The translations under genes were made by a program, and so were the position numbers. The notes below the pieces were generated by a model. That model was given only the letters and a program-made list of their open reading frames with translations, was not told the origin of the DNA and did not search any database. A stretch of 64,000 nucleotides of DNA from JANPPS01 sp965246925 (GTDB taxonomy: Bacteria; Pseudomonadota; Alphaproteobacteria; Acetobacterales; Acetobacteraceae), in contig OZ251994.1 in the NCBI GenBank assembly GCA_965246925.1, positions 1,302,001 to 1,366,000 of the forward strand. The letters are read 5' to 3'. Numbering within the stretch: the first letter of the stretch is position 1; each line of letters opens with the position of its first letter. Below are positions 35,001 through 43,086 of this stretch, piece by piece.

Positions 35001-35878
35001 GCCACGACGGACAGCGCGTCAGCCTGAACCCGCACCATCGCCGCCTGCGCTCCGTCGGCCGTCCGCGCCGCCTGCTGCACCATTCGGTTGGCCTGCTCGA
35101 TCGTGCTGGACGTGGCCGCCTGCGCCGCCTGTACGGTCCGTGCCGCCAGGGCCTGCGCCGCGCCAATCGCCGCCGCCGCCGCCGCCTCGGCCCGGGCTAC
35201 ATCCTGCGCCGCACTCGCCTGCTGCCGGGTCAGCGCGTCCCGATACTGTGTGGCTTGAGCGCCCAGCCGGGCCGCTTCCGCGCTGGCCGCATCGAGCCGG
35301 AGCGCCGCCGCCGCCGCGCGGTCCTCCGCCACCATCGCCCGCCCCTCGGCTCCGCTGGCCCGCCAGGCGAACAAGTCACGCGCGGCTTCGGCCTCCGCCA
35401 GCCGCAAGCCAGGACCCACCGGCAAGAATTGGTCGGCCGCCCCCGGTGGTGTCTGAAAATAGGCCTGCAACGCCTGACCCGGTGCCAGATAGAACCGCGT
35501 CTCCCCATCGAACCAGACCGGCTCATACCCGGCCAGCGCATCCCACGGCTCCCCCACCACCAACAGGATGCGGGGCCGTAGCAACTCCAGCATCGCCGCA
35601 TCCACCTGCCCCGCACCGGCGCGAAGGAAATGCATTTCGCCGTCCAGCCCGCTTTCCAGCCAAGCCGCCGCGACATCACCGGGTTTCGCGACCACATCCC
35701 GGGCGCGCCCCAACGGATGGTCCGTGAGATTGAGCCCGGACCAGCCCCGGTCATACAGCGCCTGCGTCACCAGACCTGCGCCGGCGCACGCATCCACATA
35801 CCGGCCCGGTGCCCAGTGCCGCAGCGCCCGCCACAGCATGACGTCCTCGAAATTCGGCGCGAAGGACACGAATGTCAT
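32096..35878 (-). CDS. 1260-residue multidomain glycosyltransferase with FkbM-like N-terminus
   Basis: Residues 1 to about 160 resemble the start of FkbM methyltransferases (FVSFAPNFEDVMLWRALRHW, ALYDRGWSGLNL), but the SAM-binding VGA is replaced by DACAGAG, so methylation is doubtful. Residues about 165-330 are an Ala-rich coiled coil. Residues 380-407 form a MPAxx pentapeptide repeat. Then a GT-B-like region (about 430-750, PHPVLPAVRPRAVHQF onward) and a C-terminal GT4 domain (RPAVWITTWDLRCGIAEYSRHL; SYGFFLPGKGLPELIEAL) follow. It may build or transfer glycans onto surface structures. It stands alone, convergent with the MFS gene. Confidence 0.75.
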   Translation of the reverse strand: MTFVSFAPNFEDVMLWRALRHWAPGRYVDACAGAGLVTQALYDRGWSGLNLTDHPLGRARDVVAKPGDVAAAWLESGLDGEMHFLRAGAGQVDAAMLELLRPRILLVVGEPWDALAGYEPVWFDGETRFYLAPGQALQAYFQTPPGAADQFLPVGPGLRLAEAEAARDLFAWRASGAEGRAMVAEDRAAAAALRLDAASAEAARLGAQATQYRDALTRQQASAAQDVARAEAAAAAAIGAAQALAARTVQAAQAATSSTIEQANRMVQQAARTADGAQAAMVRVQADALSVVAAAAHSARQAAAQAAEAERRREEAMTWLAAIRGSTSWRVTAPLRRAVSGGAETGPAMAATVPVIEIVQWSPPPAGRPAMEPPAAEMSTFEVPASEMPASGMPAFVMPAFVMPAFETPVFAAPAIVQPAPVQPIAVPPLFYPPASTPHPVLPAVRPRAVHQFCAAPAADGALLQAMLVLRRVLRGLGYDSHIFVDTPDYGLIHETHTLAALPEHHEYVLMMHQTAGQPVPQAVLDVPVAKVLFHHGSAAPAYGLEELRPAVITALADTELGSLALRRLGFPGVATCTLLWEGETAEAAPEGELTILGLSRPADAEAGAWLEDVFARFRVLVPGPATLVRDVARPAHFAVFASTSGEADPWLLHTVARGVPVLARAAGAIPYLIAPGLVFDPAPAAMALAMAELAQDRTRRMRLLREQRAALPAVAVQMPALLAALAQAGAAPMPPPATLDALAAQAQFTLAGPVGGDGLGAVTRAWAVALSAGRPGAVRLVPPFDELAADGVLDRALGPLLSRPPPSSGPHVSIAMRAGAGAEPSDVALCYAAGEDDPAQIGELQASYHGVLAPSRAVAKSLIEAGLQIPVRVIGADAQQIGLFAASLLLTPGPRPERPAVWITTWDLRCGIAEYSRHLMRVMPGPAIILADTRTAPGAAGVMPVWAINEPDTLHATMRALMRQDPVVVMIQHQPGLLPWPMLTQLLEHPALSGRVVTVTLHNTQELAEADAAALGALGRMSRVVVHSQTDMETLAGLGLAANSVLIPQGADPAVPGRTPRGLTPADPVVIGSYGFFLPGKGLPELIEALALLRAGWPQARLRLVNAEYPLPVSAQEIAACRALVDQHELTDVVSFETEFLDHATSTARLQECDVLVLPYQGSREGSSAALRSALMSGVPVTVTPLVLFAEAGAAAITLPGTAPADIAAGLDRALRDQPLRQATAAAAQAWLDERSWSRTGERLQAMLDALLVSGEVVS
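34657..34738 (-). repeat. 15-bp coding repeat (MPAxx pentapeptides)
   Basis: Successive near-identical 15-bp units such as GAACGCTGGCATCAC and GGACGCGGGCATTTC encode MPAFV, MPASG and similar pentapeptides in the linker of the large glycosyltransferase. The two central units are identical, which suggests recent slippage. The repeat number probably varies between strains. Confidence 0.85.
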
Positions 35879-35910
35879 GTCGCGATGCTACCCCCGGCGG
35901 GGAGCGGCTG

Positions 35911-37761
35911 CTAGGACGCCCCCTGGCCCGCCAGCGCCGCGGTAACGCGCCGGGCAAAGGCCGCCGGGTCGGACGGCAGTTCTCCATCCTGCACCCGCGC
36001 CAAATCCAGCAACGTGTGCGCCGCCTCCGCCACGTCCGTCCCCGCCGCCACCTGTGCGGCCAGGGCGTGCAGCAACAGGTGGCGTGGATTCACCTCGAGC
36101 GTCGGCGCCATGCCGAAATTAGGGCGGCCCGCATCCTTGTCGTGCCGCCGCAGCAGGCGCTGCATCTGCAGATCCGGCCCCTGCGCCCCGGCCGCCAGCA
36201 CCACCGCGCTGTCCACCAGCCGGTCCGTGCTGCGCACATCCGCCACCGCATCGCCCAGCGCCGCCTTCAGCGCCGGCAACAGCGCGGTGAGATCCGCCGC
36301 CTCACCCGCTGGCGCCTCGGCCTCCAGCTTCGAGAGGTCCGCCACCCCCTGCGTCACGCTACGGATGGGCTTGCCCTCCCATTCCGGCAGCCGCTCCGGC
36401 CAGAACGCGTCCACCTGGTCCGTCAGCAGCAGCACCTCGACACCCCGCGCCCGGTAGCCCTCCATCTGGGTCGAGTGCGACAGCGCCTCCACATCGTCCC
36501 CGACCAGAATATAGATCGCCTCCTGCTCCGGCTTCATGCGGGTGATGTAGTCGCTGAGCCCGGTCCAGCCGTCCTGCGTGGAAGACCGGAAGCGCATCAG
36601 CCCAGCCAGCTCCTGCCGGTGCTCGCTATCGTCCCACACGCCTTCCTTCATGATGGCGCCAAAGACTTGCCATAGCTTCGCGAAATCCTCCGCATCCGCC
36701 GTCCGGGACTTGATCTCGGACAACACCCGGTTGGTCACGGCCTTGCGGATCCGCGCCAGCACCGGTGTCGATTGCAGCATCTCCCGGCTGACGTTCAGCG
36801 GCAGGTCCTCGGTATCCACCACCCCCACCACGAAGCGGAGCCAGGGCGGCAGCAGCGCAGCCTCGTCGGTGATGAACATGCGGCGCACGTGCAGCCGCAC
36901 CCGGCTCTCCCGCGGGCCCTCCACCGGCGTGAACGGCGCGGTGCTGGGCACATACAGCAGGGCGCTGAACTCGATCTGTCCTTCCGCCCGCCAATGCAGC
37001 GTGGCCCAGGGCTCATCGAAATACATGCCGAGGTGATGGTAGAAGCCGTTATACTGCTCGGCCGTGATCTCCGTTTTCGGCTTCCGCCACAGCGCCGTGC
37101 CCTCGTTGGCGGGCTTGTCCTCGCCTTCATCGGTGACCCGAATTGGCGTCGTGATGTGGTCGGCCCATTTTCGGATGATGGTCTGCAGCCGGATCGGCTC
37201 CAGGAACTCTGCCGCGTCCTCCTTCATGTGCAGCACGATGGTGGTGCCGGGCTCGTCCCGCGTGGCGGGTGCCAGCGTGTAGGCGCCCCCGCCATCCGAC
37301 GCCCAGAGCCAGGCCTCGTCCGTCCCGGCCCGGCGGCTCGTGACCTCAACCCGGTCCGCCACCATGAAAGCGGAGTAGAAGCCGACGCCGAATTGCCCGA
37401 GCAGCGCCGGCTTCTCGTCCGGCTTCGCGTCCTTGATCGCCTGCCCGAAGTTGCGCGTGCCGGAGCGGGCGATGGTGCCCAAATTGGCGCCCAGCTCCTC
37501 CTTGCTCATGCCCACGCCGCTATCGGCGATGGTAATCGTCCGGGCCTCTTTATCCGGCGTGATGCGGATGCCGGCATCGGCCGGGCCGGTCAGCGCCGCA
37601 TCCGTCAGCGCCTCGAACCGCCGGCGGTCGGTCGCGTCCGCCGCGTTGGCCACCAGTTCCCGCAGGAAGATTTCACGATCCGAGTACAGCGAGTGCACGA
37701 CGAGGTCGAGCAAACGCCCCACCTCGGCACTGAAATCATGACGTTCGATCTGCTCAGACAT
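35911..37761 (-). CDS. htpG: Molecular chaperone HtpG (Hsp90)
   Basis: A 616-residue ATP-dependent chaperone. The GHKL ATPase domain has LRELVANAADATDRRRFEAL (motif with the Mg-binding Asn), ITIADSGVGMSKEELGANLGTIARSGT and GQFGVGFYSAFMVAD. Middle and C-terminal domains are complete and length is normal for HtpG. It follows the small acidic gene at 37813 by 51 bp on the same strand. No obvious sigma-32 promoter is visible in that gap, so transcription may start upstream. Confidence 0.96.
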   Translation of the reverse strand: MSEQIERHDFSAEVGRLLDLVVHSLYSDREIFLRELVANAADATDRRRFEALTDAALTGPADAGIRITPDKEARTITIADSGVGMSKEELGANLGTIARSGTRNFGQAIKDAKPDEKPALLGQFGVGFYSAFMVADRVEVTSRRAGTDEAWLWASDGGGAYTLAPATRDEPGTTIVLHMKEDAAEFLEPIRLQTIIRKWADHITTPIRVTDEGEDKPANEGTALWRKPKTEITAEQYNGFYHHLGMYFDEPWATLHWRAEGQIEFSALLYVPSTAPFTPVEGPRESRVRLHVRRMFITDEAALLPPWLRFVVGVVDTEDLPLNVSREMLQSTPVLARIRKAVTNRVLSEIKSRTADAEDFAKLWQVFGAIMKEGVWDDSEHRQELAGLMRFRSSTQDGWTGLSDYITRMKPEQEAIYILVGDDVEALSHSTQMEGYRARGVEVLLLTDQVDAFWPERLPEWEGKPIRSVTQGVADLSKLEAEAPAGEAADLTALLPALKAALGDAVADVRSTDRLVDSAVVLAAGAQGPDLQMQRLLRRHDKDAGRPNFGMAPTLEVNPRHLLLHALAAQVAAGTDVAEAAHTLLDLARVQDGELPSDPAAFARRVTAALAGQGAS

Positions 37762-37812
37762 CGGGGGCTCCTTTCACCCGCATATGCCCGTCCAGACCCT
37801 CCGCTTCAACTA

Positions 37813-38133
37813 TCAGGTGTCGTCGGCCCCGCTGCCTCGCCCGGAGACGCCCGCGCGGGACGGTGCGTCGGCGCCGGGCTGGACCGTGCGGGACATGGCG
37901 GCGATCTCGTCATCGTCCTGCTCTTCGGTATCCACCGCGCGTGGCGCGTCGGACGCGCGCTCCTGCAAGACGGCCACGACGGCGTCCGGGTCGATCCGGT
38001 CGGCCTCGGCGAACAGCCGGTCGGCTTCGTCATCGTCGCCGGCCGCCTGCGCCCGTAGCGCCTGCTCCGCCAGGGTCCGCGCCGCGCCGTGCTTGCCGCC
38101 TACACCGTCGGATTGGTCCAGCTCGTCCGCCAT
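37813..38133 (-). CDS. Small acidic protein upstream of htpG
   Basis: 106 residues from ATG 38133, which sits seven bases after GAGGGG; the ATG six bases earlier is too close to that site. The protein is Asp/Glu-rich with one TPR-like helix pair (LAEQALRAQAAGDDDEADRLFAEADRIDPDAVVAVLQE). No catalytic motif or signal peptide. It may be a small adaptor or co-chaperone linked to HtpG; that is inference from position. Confidence 0.55.
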   Translation of the reverse strand: MADELDQSDGVGGKHGAARTLAEQALRAQAAGDDDEADRLFAEADRIDPDAVVAVLQERASDAPRAVDTEEQDDDEIAAMSRTVQPGADAPSRAGVSGRGSGADDT

Positions 38134-38239
38134 GCTCATCCCCTCGTTGTCAGCCCGGCCAACGCGTGGGCGGCGCAGCCGGTTGCGAACTCCCGCGTGC
38201 TTGCGCCGTTACGAACCCCGGCATCAAGCGGGAGCAAGC

Positions 38240-38626
38240 ATGGAGATCGTGACCCTGGACCCCCACGCCGAGTGGCCCGGCGGCCCAGCGCGCCACGTCG
38301 TGCTGGTCCGCCAGTTCGATGAGGACCGCCCCCGAGACACGGTCATCGAGCTTCATCTCATGGGCGGCGCCGCACCGCCGGAAGCGACCAGGCCGGTCAA
38401 CCCCTCCGGTAAGGCGATGGATTGGGACGAGGCGGTCGAGGCTGCCAAGGCCGTGGCGCAAAGCGAGGGGCTCGGCCAAGTCTATCTGTTGGACCGCACC
38501 GCGGGGCCGCGCGAGCAGGATATCTTGCAGCACGGCGGAGATCATTCGGTGCACATGGACGCACTGTCCGATACCGACGAAGACGACGGCGTAACCGGGT
38601 CCGACATGCGCGATCGCAAGGTTTGA
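38240..38626 (+). CDS. Small acidic protein, unknown function
   Basis: 128 residues from ATG 38240, preceded by GGGAG; the longer upstream frame is out-of-phase noise rich in Ser and Arg. Strands (EIVTLDPHAEWPGGPARHVVLV, DTVIELHLM) precede a helix (DWDEAVEAAKAVAQSEGLGQVYLLDRT) and an acidic tail (LSDTDEDDG). The helix resembles DUF2188-like small proteins. Divergent from the acidic gene at 37813. Confidence 0.5.
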   Translation: MEIVTLDPHAEWPGGPARHVVLVRQFDEDRPRDTVIELHLMGGAAPPEATRPVNPSGKAMDWDEAVEAAKAVAQSEGLGQVYLLDRTAGPREQDILQHGGDHSVHMDALSDTDEDDGVTGSDMRDRKV

Positions 38627-38851
38627 CGGATGCCCAATTATGGCCACAACCCCGGGCTAGATCAGTCCTTACACGGACGAGGAAGTCAAACCCGGTTATG
38701 CCCGGACATTCAGCTCACGAGTCTGTGACCATGGCCAAGTGGCCGAGTCGCGCGTTTGTCTCCTTACCAAGTCTTAATGATCGCCTTATGTCCCCCATTC
38801 TGAACCTGGCCAGCTACTTCTGTCGCAGCCACAACGAGAAGAGAATCTATT

Positions 38852-40057
38852 ATGCCTGATACCGGGCTTGACGCATCCATTACAGGCCGGCGCTTGGGCG
38901 TCCTCGTGGTTGGGATGGGCGGCGCTGTCGCCACCACCGCCGCGGCGGGCATCGAAATGCTCCGCGCCGGATCCAATGACATGGCAGGCCTACCTCTGGC
39001 CGGCGTCGGCGCGGCCGGCATCGCGCCATACAAGAACATGCATTTTGCCGGCTGGGACCTGCATGGCGAGGACCTGGACTCCGCGGTCCGCGAGCATCGC
39101 GTGCTGGACCGCGAACAGAGTGAGCTGGTGGGGCACGCCCTGTCGGGCATGAAGCCCTGGCCCGCCGTCGGCAGCCTCGATTTCTGCAAGAACGTCGATG
39201 GCGGCAACAAGATCGTGGCCAAGTCGCACCGGGAAGCGGTGGACCGCATCCGCGACGACATCCGCCGCTACCGCGAAGAGTCCGGCATTCAGAACGTGGT
39301 GATGGTGAACCTCGCCTCGGTCGAGCGCTGGCCGGACAAAGCGGCCGCCGCGCTGGTCACCCCGGAGGGGTTCGAGAAGGGCCTGGACGGGTCCGATCCG
39401 GTCATCAGCCCCGCCATGCTGTATGCCTACGCCGCCATTACCGAGGGCGTGCCCTACGGCAACTTCACGCCGAGCCTGGCCGCCGACGTGCCGGCGCTTA
39501 CGGCACTCGCCACACGGCGGAACGTGCCGGTGGCCGGTAAGGACGGCAAGACCGGGCAGACCTTTATCAAGACCGTGCTGGCCCCCGCCTTCCGCAGCCG
39601 GTCCTTGTATGTCGAGGGTTGGTTCAGCACCAATATCCTCGGCAACCGCGACGGCCTGGCGCTGGACAACCCTGACAGCCTCAAGAGCAAGTTGAATACC
39701 AAGGGCTCCGTGCTCGATGACATCCTGGGCTATCCGGTCGAGGATCACATCGTCGACATCCGGTATTACAAGCCGCGCGGCGACAACAAGGAGGCCTGGG
39801 ATAACATCGACTTGGTCGGGTTCCTGGGTCAGAAGATGCAGATCAAGGTCAACTTCCTCTGCCGGGACAGCATCTTGGCCGCGCCATTGGTGATCGAGAT
39901 CGCCCGCGTGCTGGACCTGGCGCGGGAACGCGGCCAGGGCGGCATCCAGGAGCAGCTCGGCCTGTTCTTCAAGGCGCCGATGACCCCGGCCGGCAAGCGG
40001 GAGGAGCACAGCTTCCCGGTCCAGGAGCGCAACCTGCTCGAATGGCTCGCGCGCTGA
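38852..40057 (+). CDS. ino1: Inositol-3-phosphate synthase
   Basis: A 401-residue myo-inositol-phosphate synthase, which converts glucose 6-phosphate to 1L-myo-inositol 3-phosphate with NAD. LGVLVVGMGGAVATTAAAG is the NAD motif. VNLASVERWP, GVPYGNFTPS, AGKDGKTGQTFIKT and LGNRDGLALD are family signatures containing the active-site Lys and Asp residues. It is uncommon in Proteobacteria and usually marks inositol lipids, mycothiol-like thiols or cyclitol natural products. A 225-bp gap upstream makes it the probable first gene of the long cluster; the next gene starts 5 bp after it. Confidence 0.93.
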   Translation: MPDTGLDASITGRRLGVLVVGMGGAVATTAAAGIEMLRAGSNDMAGLPLAGVGAAGIAPYKNMHFAGWDLHGEDLDSAVREHRVLDREQSELVGHALSGMKPWPAVGSLDFCKNVDGGNKIVAKSHREAVDRIRDDIRRYREESGIQNVVMVNLASVERWPDKAAAALVTPEGFEKGLDGSDPVISPAMLYAYAAITEGVPYGNFTPSLAADVPALTALATRRNVPVAGKDGKTGQTFIKTVLAPAFRSRSLYVEGWFSTNILGNRDGLALDNPDSLKSKLNTKGSVLDDILGYPVEDHIVDIRYYKPRGDNKEAWDNIDLVGFLGQKMQIKVNFLCRDSILAAPLVIEIARVLDLARERGQGGIQEQLGLFFKAPMTPAGKREEHSFPVQERNLLEWLAR

Positions 40058-40061
40058 CGCC

Positions 40062-40973
40062 ATGCTGGACGGTGTCGAAGGGCGGCATGAACTGGATCAG
40101 TTCGTGCCGCTCGCGGTCGAACTGTGTGACCTAAAGCGGGTTCGCGACGCGTCCGGCCCGGACAGCTTGGCGTCGCGGCTGTTCCGCCGGGCGTGGGGTG
40201 CGCTGCTTGCCGGGCAGAGCCTGCGGGCTGTCGCGCTCGGCACCACTGCCGATGCGGTCGTGGCCGCACGGCTGGGCGGCATCGACCGTGCGGTGCTGGC
40301 CAACGCCGGCGTGCACGGCCCGGCGGCCACCGCCGTGCTGCAGCACTCGTTCGATCAGGTTGCCGCGCCGGTCAGCCCAGCGATGGCCGAAACGCTGCGG
40401 GCCCATCTCGGCCTGCCGGTGACGCCCGGTCCGGCTCCTGCGTTTGCCGAGGCGCTGATCCGTCAGCCCCGCGCCGGCGCCACCTGCCCCGGCAAGCCGC
40501 GTATCGTGCTGGAGCCGCCCGAGGGTCATGGCGATCACTGCCTCGTGGTGGCCGTGCTGGCGGTGCTGCTCGCGCCCAAATACGGCGCGGCGCCGGAAAC
40601 CGCGTTCCTCGCCGGGCTCGCTCACCACTTGCACAACGCCGTGCTGCCCGATAGCGGCTTTGCCGGCGAGATGCTGCTGGGCGAGCATCTGAACCCTATC
40701 ATGCAGACCCTGTTCGCCCGCGAACTGGCGACCCTGCCCCCGGCCTTGGCGGCGCTGACGCACGCGGCGCTGGACCAAATCCCGGACGCCAGCACCGCGG
40801 TGGGCCAGGCCTTCCACGCCGCCGACGTGATCGACCGCGTGCTGCAGATGCGGCACTACGACCGGGTAGCGAAGTTCACCGTTGATCAGGCCCTGGACGA
40901 CATGGACCTGGTGCACGCCGGTCCTACGCAAGCCTTCCACCACGCCGTCCTGGCCGAGGCCCGGCTGCCGTGA
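40062..40973 (+). CDS. HD-domain-like hydrolase
   Basis: A 303-residue soluble protein. The core (EGHGDHC, residues 154-160; LAHHLHN, 187-192; FHAADVIDR, 251-259) follows the H...HD...D layout of HD phosphohydrolases, but the Asp of HD is replaced by Asn or displaced (HHLHN), so metal binding may differ. The first about 120 residues are helical and unassigned. It could remove a phosphate, for example from inositol phosphate, which would suit the upstream ino1. It overlaps the methyltransferase gene. Confidence 0.6.
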   Translation: MLDGVEGRHELDQFVPLAVELCDLKRVRDASGPDSLASRLFRRAWGALLAGQSLRAVALGTTADAVVAARLGGIDRAVLANAGVHGPAATAVLQHSFDQVAAPVSPAMAETLRAHLGLPVTPGPAPAFAEALIRQPRAGATCPGKPRIVLEPPEGHGDHCLVVAVLAVLLAPKYGAAPETAFLAGLAHHLHNAVLPDSGFAGEMLLGEHLNPIMQTLFARELATLPPALAALTHAALDQIPDASTAVGQAFHAADVIDRVLQMRHYDRVAKFTVDQALDDMDLVHAGPTQAFHHAVLAEARLP

Positions 40974-42085
40974 CCTGGCGCAGCCCCGTCACGCGCCAGC
41001 CTCTTCATCCCGACACCCCGCACTCGCTGAACGGGACCGAGCGGTGGCCGGTCGTGGACGGGATCCCGTTCCTCCGCGCCGACCGCCGCGCCCTGGCCGA
41101 CGCCGCGCTGCACGCCCTCGATCACGGCGATCCGGAGCAGGCGCTCGTGCTGCTGCTCGGCGATCAGGACAACTGGGCCCGCACGCCGCCGCCGGACGAG
41201 GCCGCCCGGCGCGCGCTGGTGCGGGACACGGGCGCCACGTTCAGGGACGCCATGGAGCGCCTGGCGTTCGGGCCCGTCGGCGCCTATTTCGCCCATCGCT
41301 GGTCGGACCCGACCTTTTTATCCGGCCTCGCGCTGGCCGAAGCGCATTGGACGGCGCCGCAGCGCGTGTTCGAACTGGCGTGCGGCGCCGGGCACTATCT
41401 GCGGGAGTTCGCCCGGCGCGCCCCTGACGTCGCCGGCGGTGACATCGTGTTCGCCAAGCTCTGGCTCGCCCGCCGCTACGTCGCGCCGGGCGCGCGGCTG
41501 GTGTGCTTCGACGCCGCCGCCCCCTGGCCGCTGCCGGACCGCTCGGCGGACCTCGTATTCTGCCATGACGCGTTCTACTTCCTGCCGGACAAGCCGCACG
41601 TGGCCGCAGAAATGCAGCGCCTATCGGCCGGGCCCGTGCTGGTCGGCCACGCGCACAACGCGCTGGTGGACAACCTATCCTCCGGTCAGCCGCTACCTCC
41701 TGCGGACTACGCGGCGCTGTTCGGCCGGCCGCTGCTGTATGACGACCGGGAGCTCACGGCCGCCTTGATCGAGGCGCGGGCCCCCCGCCCCGCCTCGGCC
41801 GCCGCACTCGCCGAGGCGCCGGCCATCGCCATCGTTCAGGGCGCCACTGCCAACCCCGTCCTGGCCGGCCTCGCCATGCCGGAAGCCGGCGCGCCGCTTC
41901 GCCGCAACCCGCTCTACGCCGGCGCCGAAATCCGCTTTCCGTCCGAGCGTTATGCTACCGAATACGGCAAGCTGGTGACCTACCCACTGACCGCCGAGGG
42001 CCCGGCCGAGGCCGTTGCCGGGGACCCGGCCATCGAGGACCTGGCCCGCCGCCGGGTGCTCCTGGACCTGCCCGCGCAATGGTGA
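40970..42085 (+). CDS. SAM-dependent methyltransferase with Cys-less Trm112-like N-terminus
   Basis: A 371-residue protein from GTG 40970 (GTGA overlap). The N-terminus (SPVTRQPLHPDTPHSLNGTERWPVVDGIPFLR) has the shape of the Trm112-type zinc ribbon seen in many class I methyltransferases, but every Cys is missing. The SAM domain starts at QRVFELACGAGHYLREFARR, with a D acidic strand (VAGGDIVFAKLW) and LVFCHDAFYFLPD. The C-terminal third (GRPLLYDDRELTAALIEA onward) is an extra domain. It probably O-, N- or S-methylates a pathway intermediate. Confidence 0.75.
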   Translation: MTWRSPVTRQPLHPDTPHSLNGTERWPVVDGIPFLRADRRALADAALHALDHGDPEQALVLLLGDQDNWARTPPPDEAARRALVRDTGATFRDAMERLAFGPVGAYFAHRWSDPTFLSGLALAEAHWTAPQRVFELACGAGHYLREFARRAPDVAGGDIVFAKLWLARRYVAPGARLVCFDAAAPWPLPDRSADLVFCHDAFYFLPDKPHVAAEMQRLSAGPVLVGHAHNALVDNLSSGQPLPPADYAALFGRPLLYDDRELTAALIEARAPRPASAAALAEAPAIAIVQGATANPVLAGLAMPEAGAPLRRNPLYAGAEIRFPSERYATEYGKLVTYPLTAEGPAEAVAGDPAIEDLARRRVLLDLPAQW

Positions 42086-43086
42086 GGTGGGGCATCGCCG
42101 GCTGCGGCTGGGTCGCGCGCGACTATGTCGGCCCGGCTATCCAGGCCTCGGTCAACGGCACGCTGTCTGCAGTGTACGATCCCGACCCGGTGAGCCGCGA
42201 ACGGGCCCAGGCCTTGTTCGGCGTGCCCACCCATGCCGACTTCGCCGCGTTCGCGTCCGGGCTCGATGCCGTCTATATCGCCGCCCCCAACCACGTGCAC
42301 CGCGTCCTGGTGGAGCAATCCGCCGCCGCCGGGCTCGACGTGCTGTGCGAGAAGCCTATGGCCACCACCATGGCGGACGCGCAGGCGATGGTCGCCGCCT
42401 GCACCCGCGCCGGCGTGCGGTATGGCACCGCGTTCGATCAACGCTTTCACGCCGCGCATCAGACCTTGCGCGGCGTCGTCGCCGCCGGGCGGCTTGGCAC
42501 CGTTACGGCCATCCGCATCGTCTATGCCTGCTGGTTGCCGGCCGGGTGGGCGCCGGATGGGGCGGCGCACGACAACTGGCGAATCGATCCCAGCCGGGCC
42601 GGCGGCGGCGCGCTGATCGACCTTGCGCCCCATGGGCTCGATTTAGCCGCATTCCTGCTAGATGAACCGCTGGTGGAGATCGCCGCTATGGGACAGGCCC
42701 GGGTGCAATCCTACACGGTGGAGGATGGCGCACTGCTGATGGCACGATCCCGCTCAGGCGCCTTGGTGCAGCTGCACGTCGCCTATAATTGCCCGGACGC
42801 CCTACCCCGCCGCCGGCTGGAGGTGGTGGGCACGGACGGGCAGGTGATCGCCGTGAACACCATGGGCCAGACGCCCGGCGGAACGCTCACCTTTATCGAT
42901 GCCCGGACCGGCGCCAGCACGCCGCTCGACGTGCCGGGCGCCGGCCGATCCCCGTTCCTGAACCAGGTCGAAGCCTTCGCCGCCGGGCAGTATCCGTTCA
43001 CAGGCGCGCACGACCTGGACATCATGGCGCTGGTGCTGCAAGCGCAGGCAGACGCCAAGCCGCCGGGAATCCCGCATGCCGCTTAG
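42079..43086 (+). CDS. Gfo/Idh/MocA-family oxidoreductase
   Basis: A 335-residue NAD(P)-dependent sugar or cyclitol dehydrogenase. WGIAGCGWVARDYVGPAIQ is the Rossmann motif, VLCEKPMATTMADA the EKP catalytic Lys motif, and GGGALIDLAPHGLDLAAFLL holds the Asp-His pair. Inositol 2-dehydrogenase belongs to this family, so oxidation of an inositol ring to an inosose is an attractive role beside ino1. It overlaps both neighbours. Confidence 0.85.
   Translation: MVRWGIAGCGWVARDYVGPAIQASVNGTLSAVYDPDPVSRERAQALFGVPTHADFAAFASGLDAVYIAAPNHVHRVLVEQSAAAGLDVLCEKPMATTMADAQAMVAACTRAGVRYGTAFDQRFHAAHQTLRGVVAAGRLGTVTAIRIVYACWLPAGWAPDGAAHDNWRIDPSRAGGGALIDLAPHGLDLAAFLLDEPLVEIAAMGQARVQSYTVEDGALLMARSRSGALVQLHVAYNCPDALPRRRLEVVGTDGQVIAVNTMGQTPGGTLTFIDARTGASTPLDVPGAGRSPFLNQVEAFAAGQYPFTGAHDLDIMALVLQAQADAKPPGIPHAA

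Noticed and set aside
37784..38239. In-frame upstream extension of the acidic protein at 38240
   Set aside because: The extension is low-complexity Ser/Arg/Ala sequence antisense to a better gene (37813-38133), and a good ribosome site lies at the shorter start.
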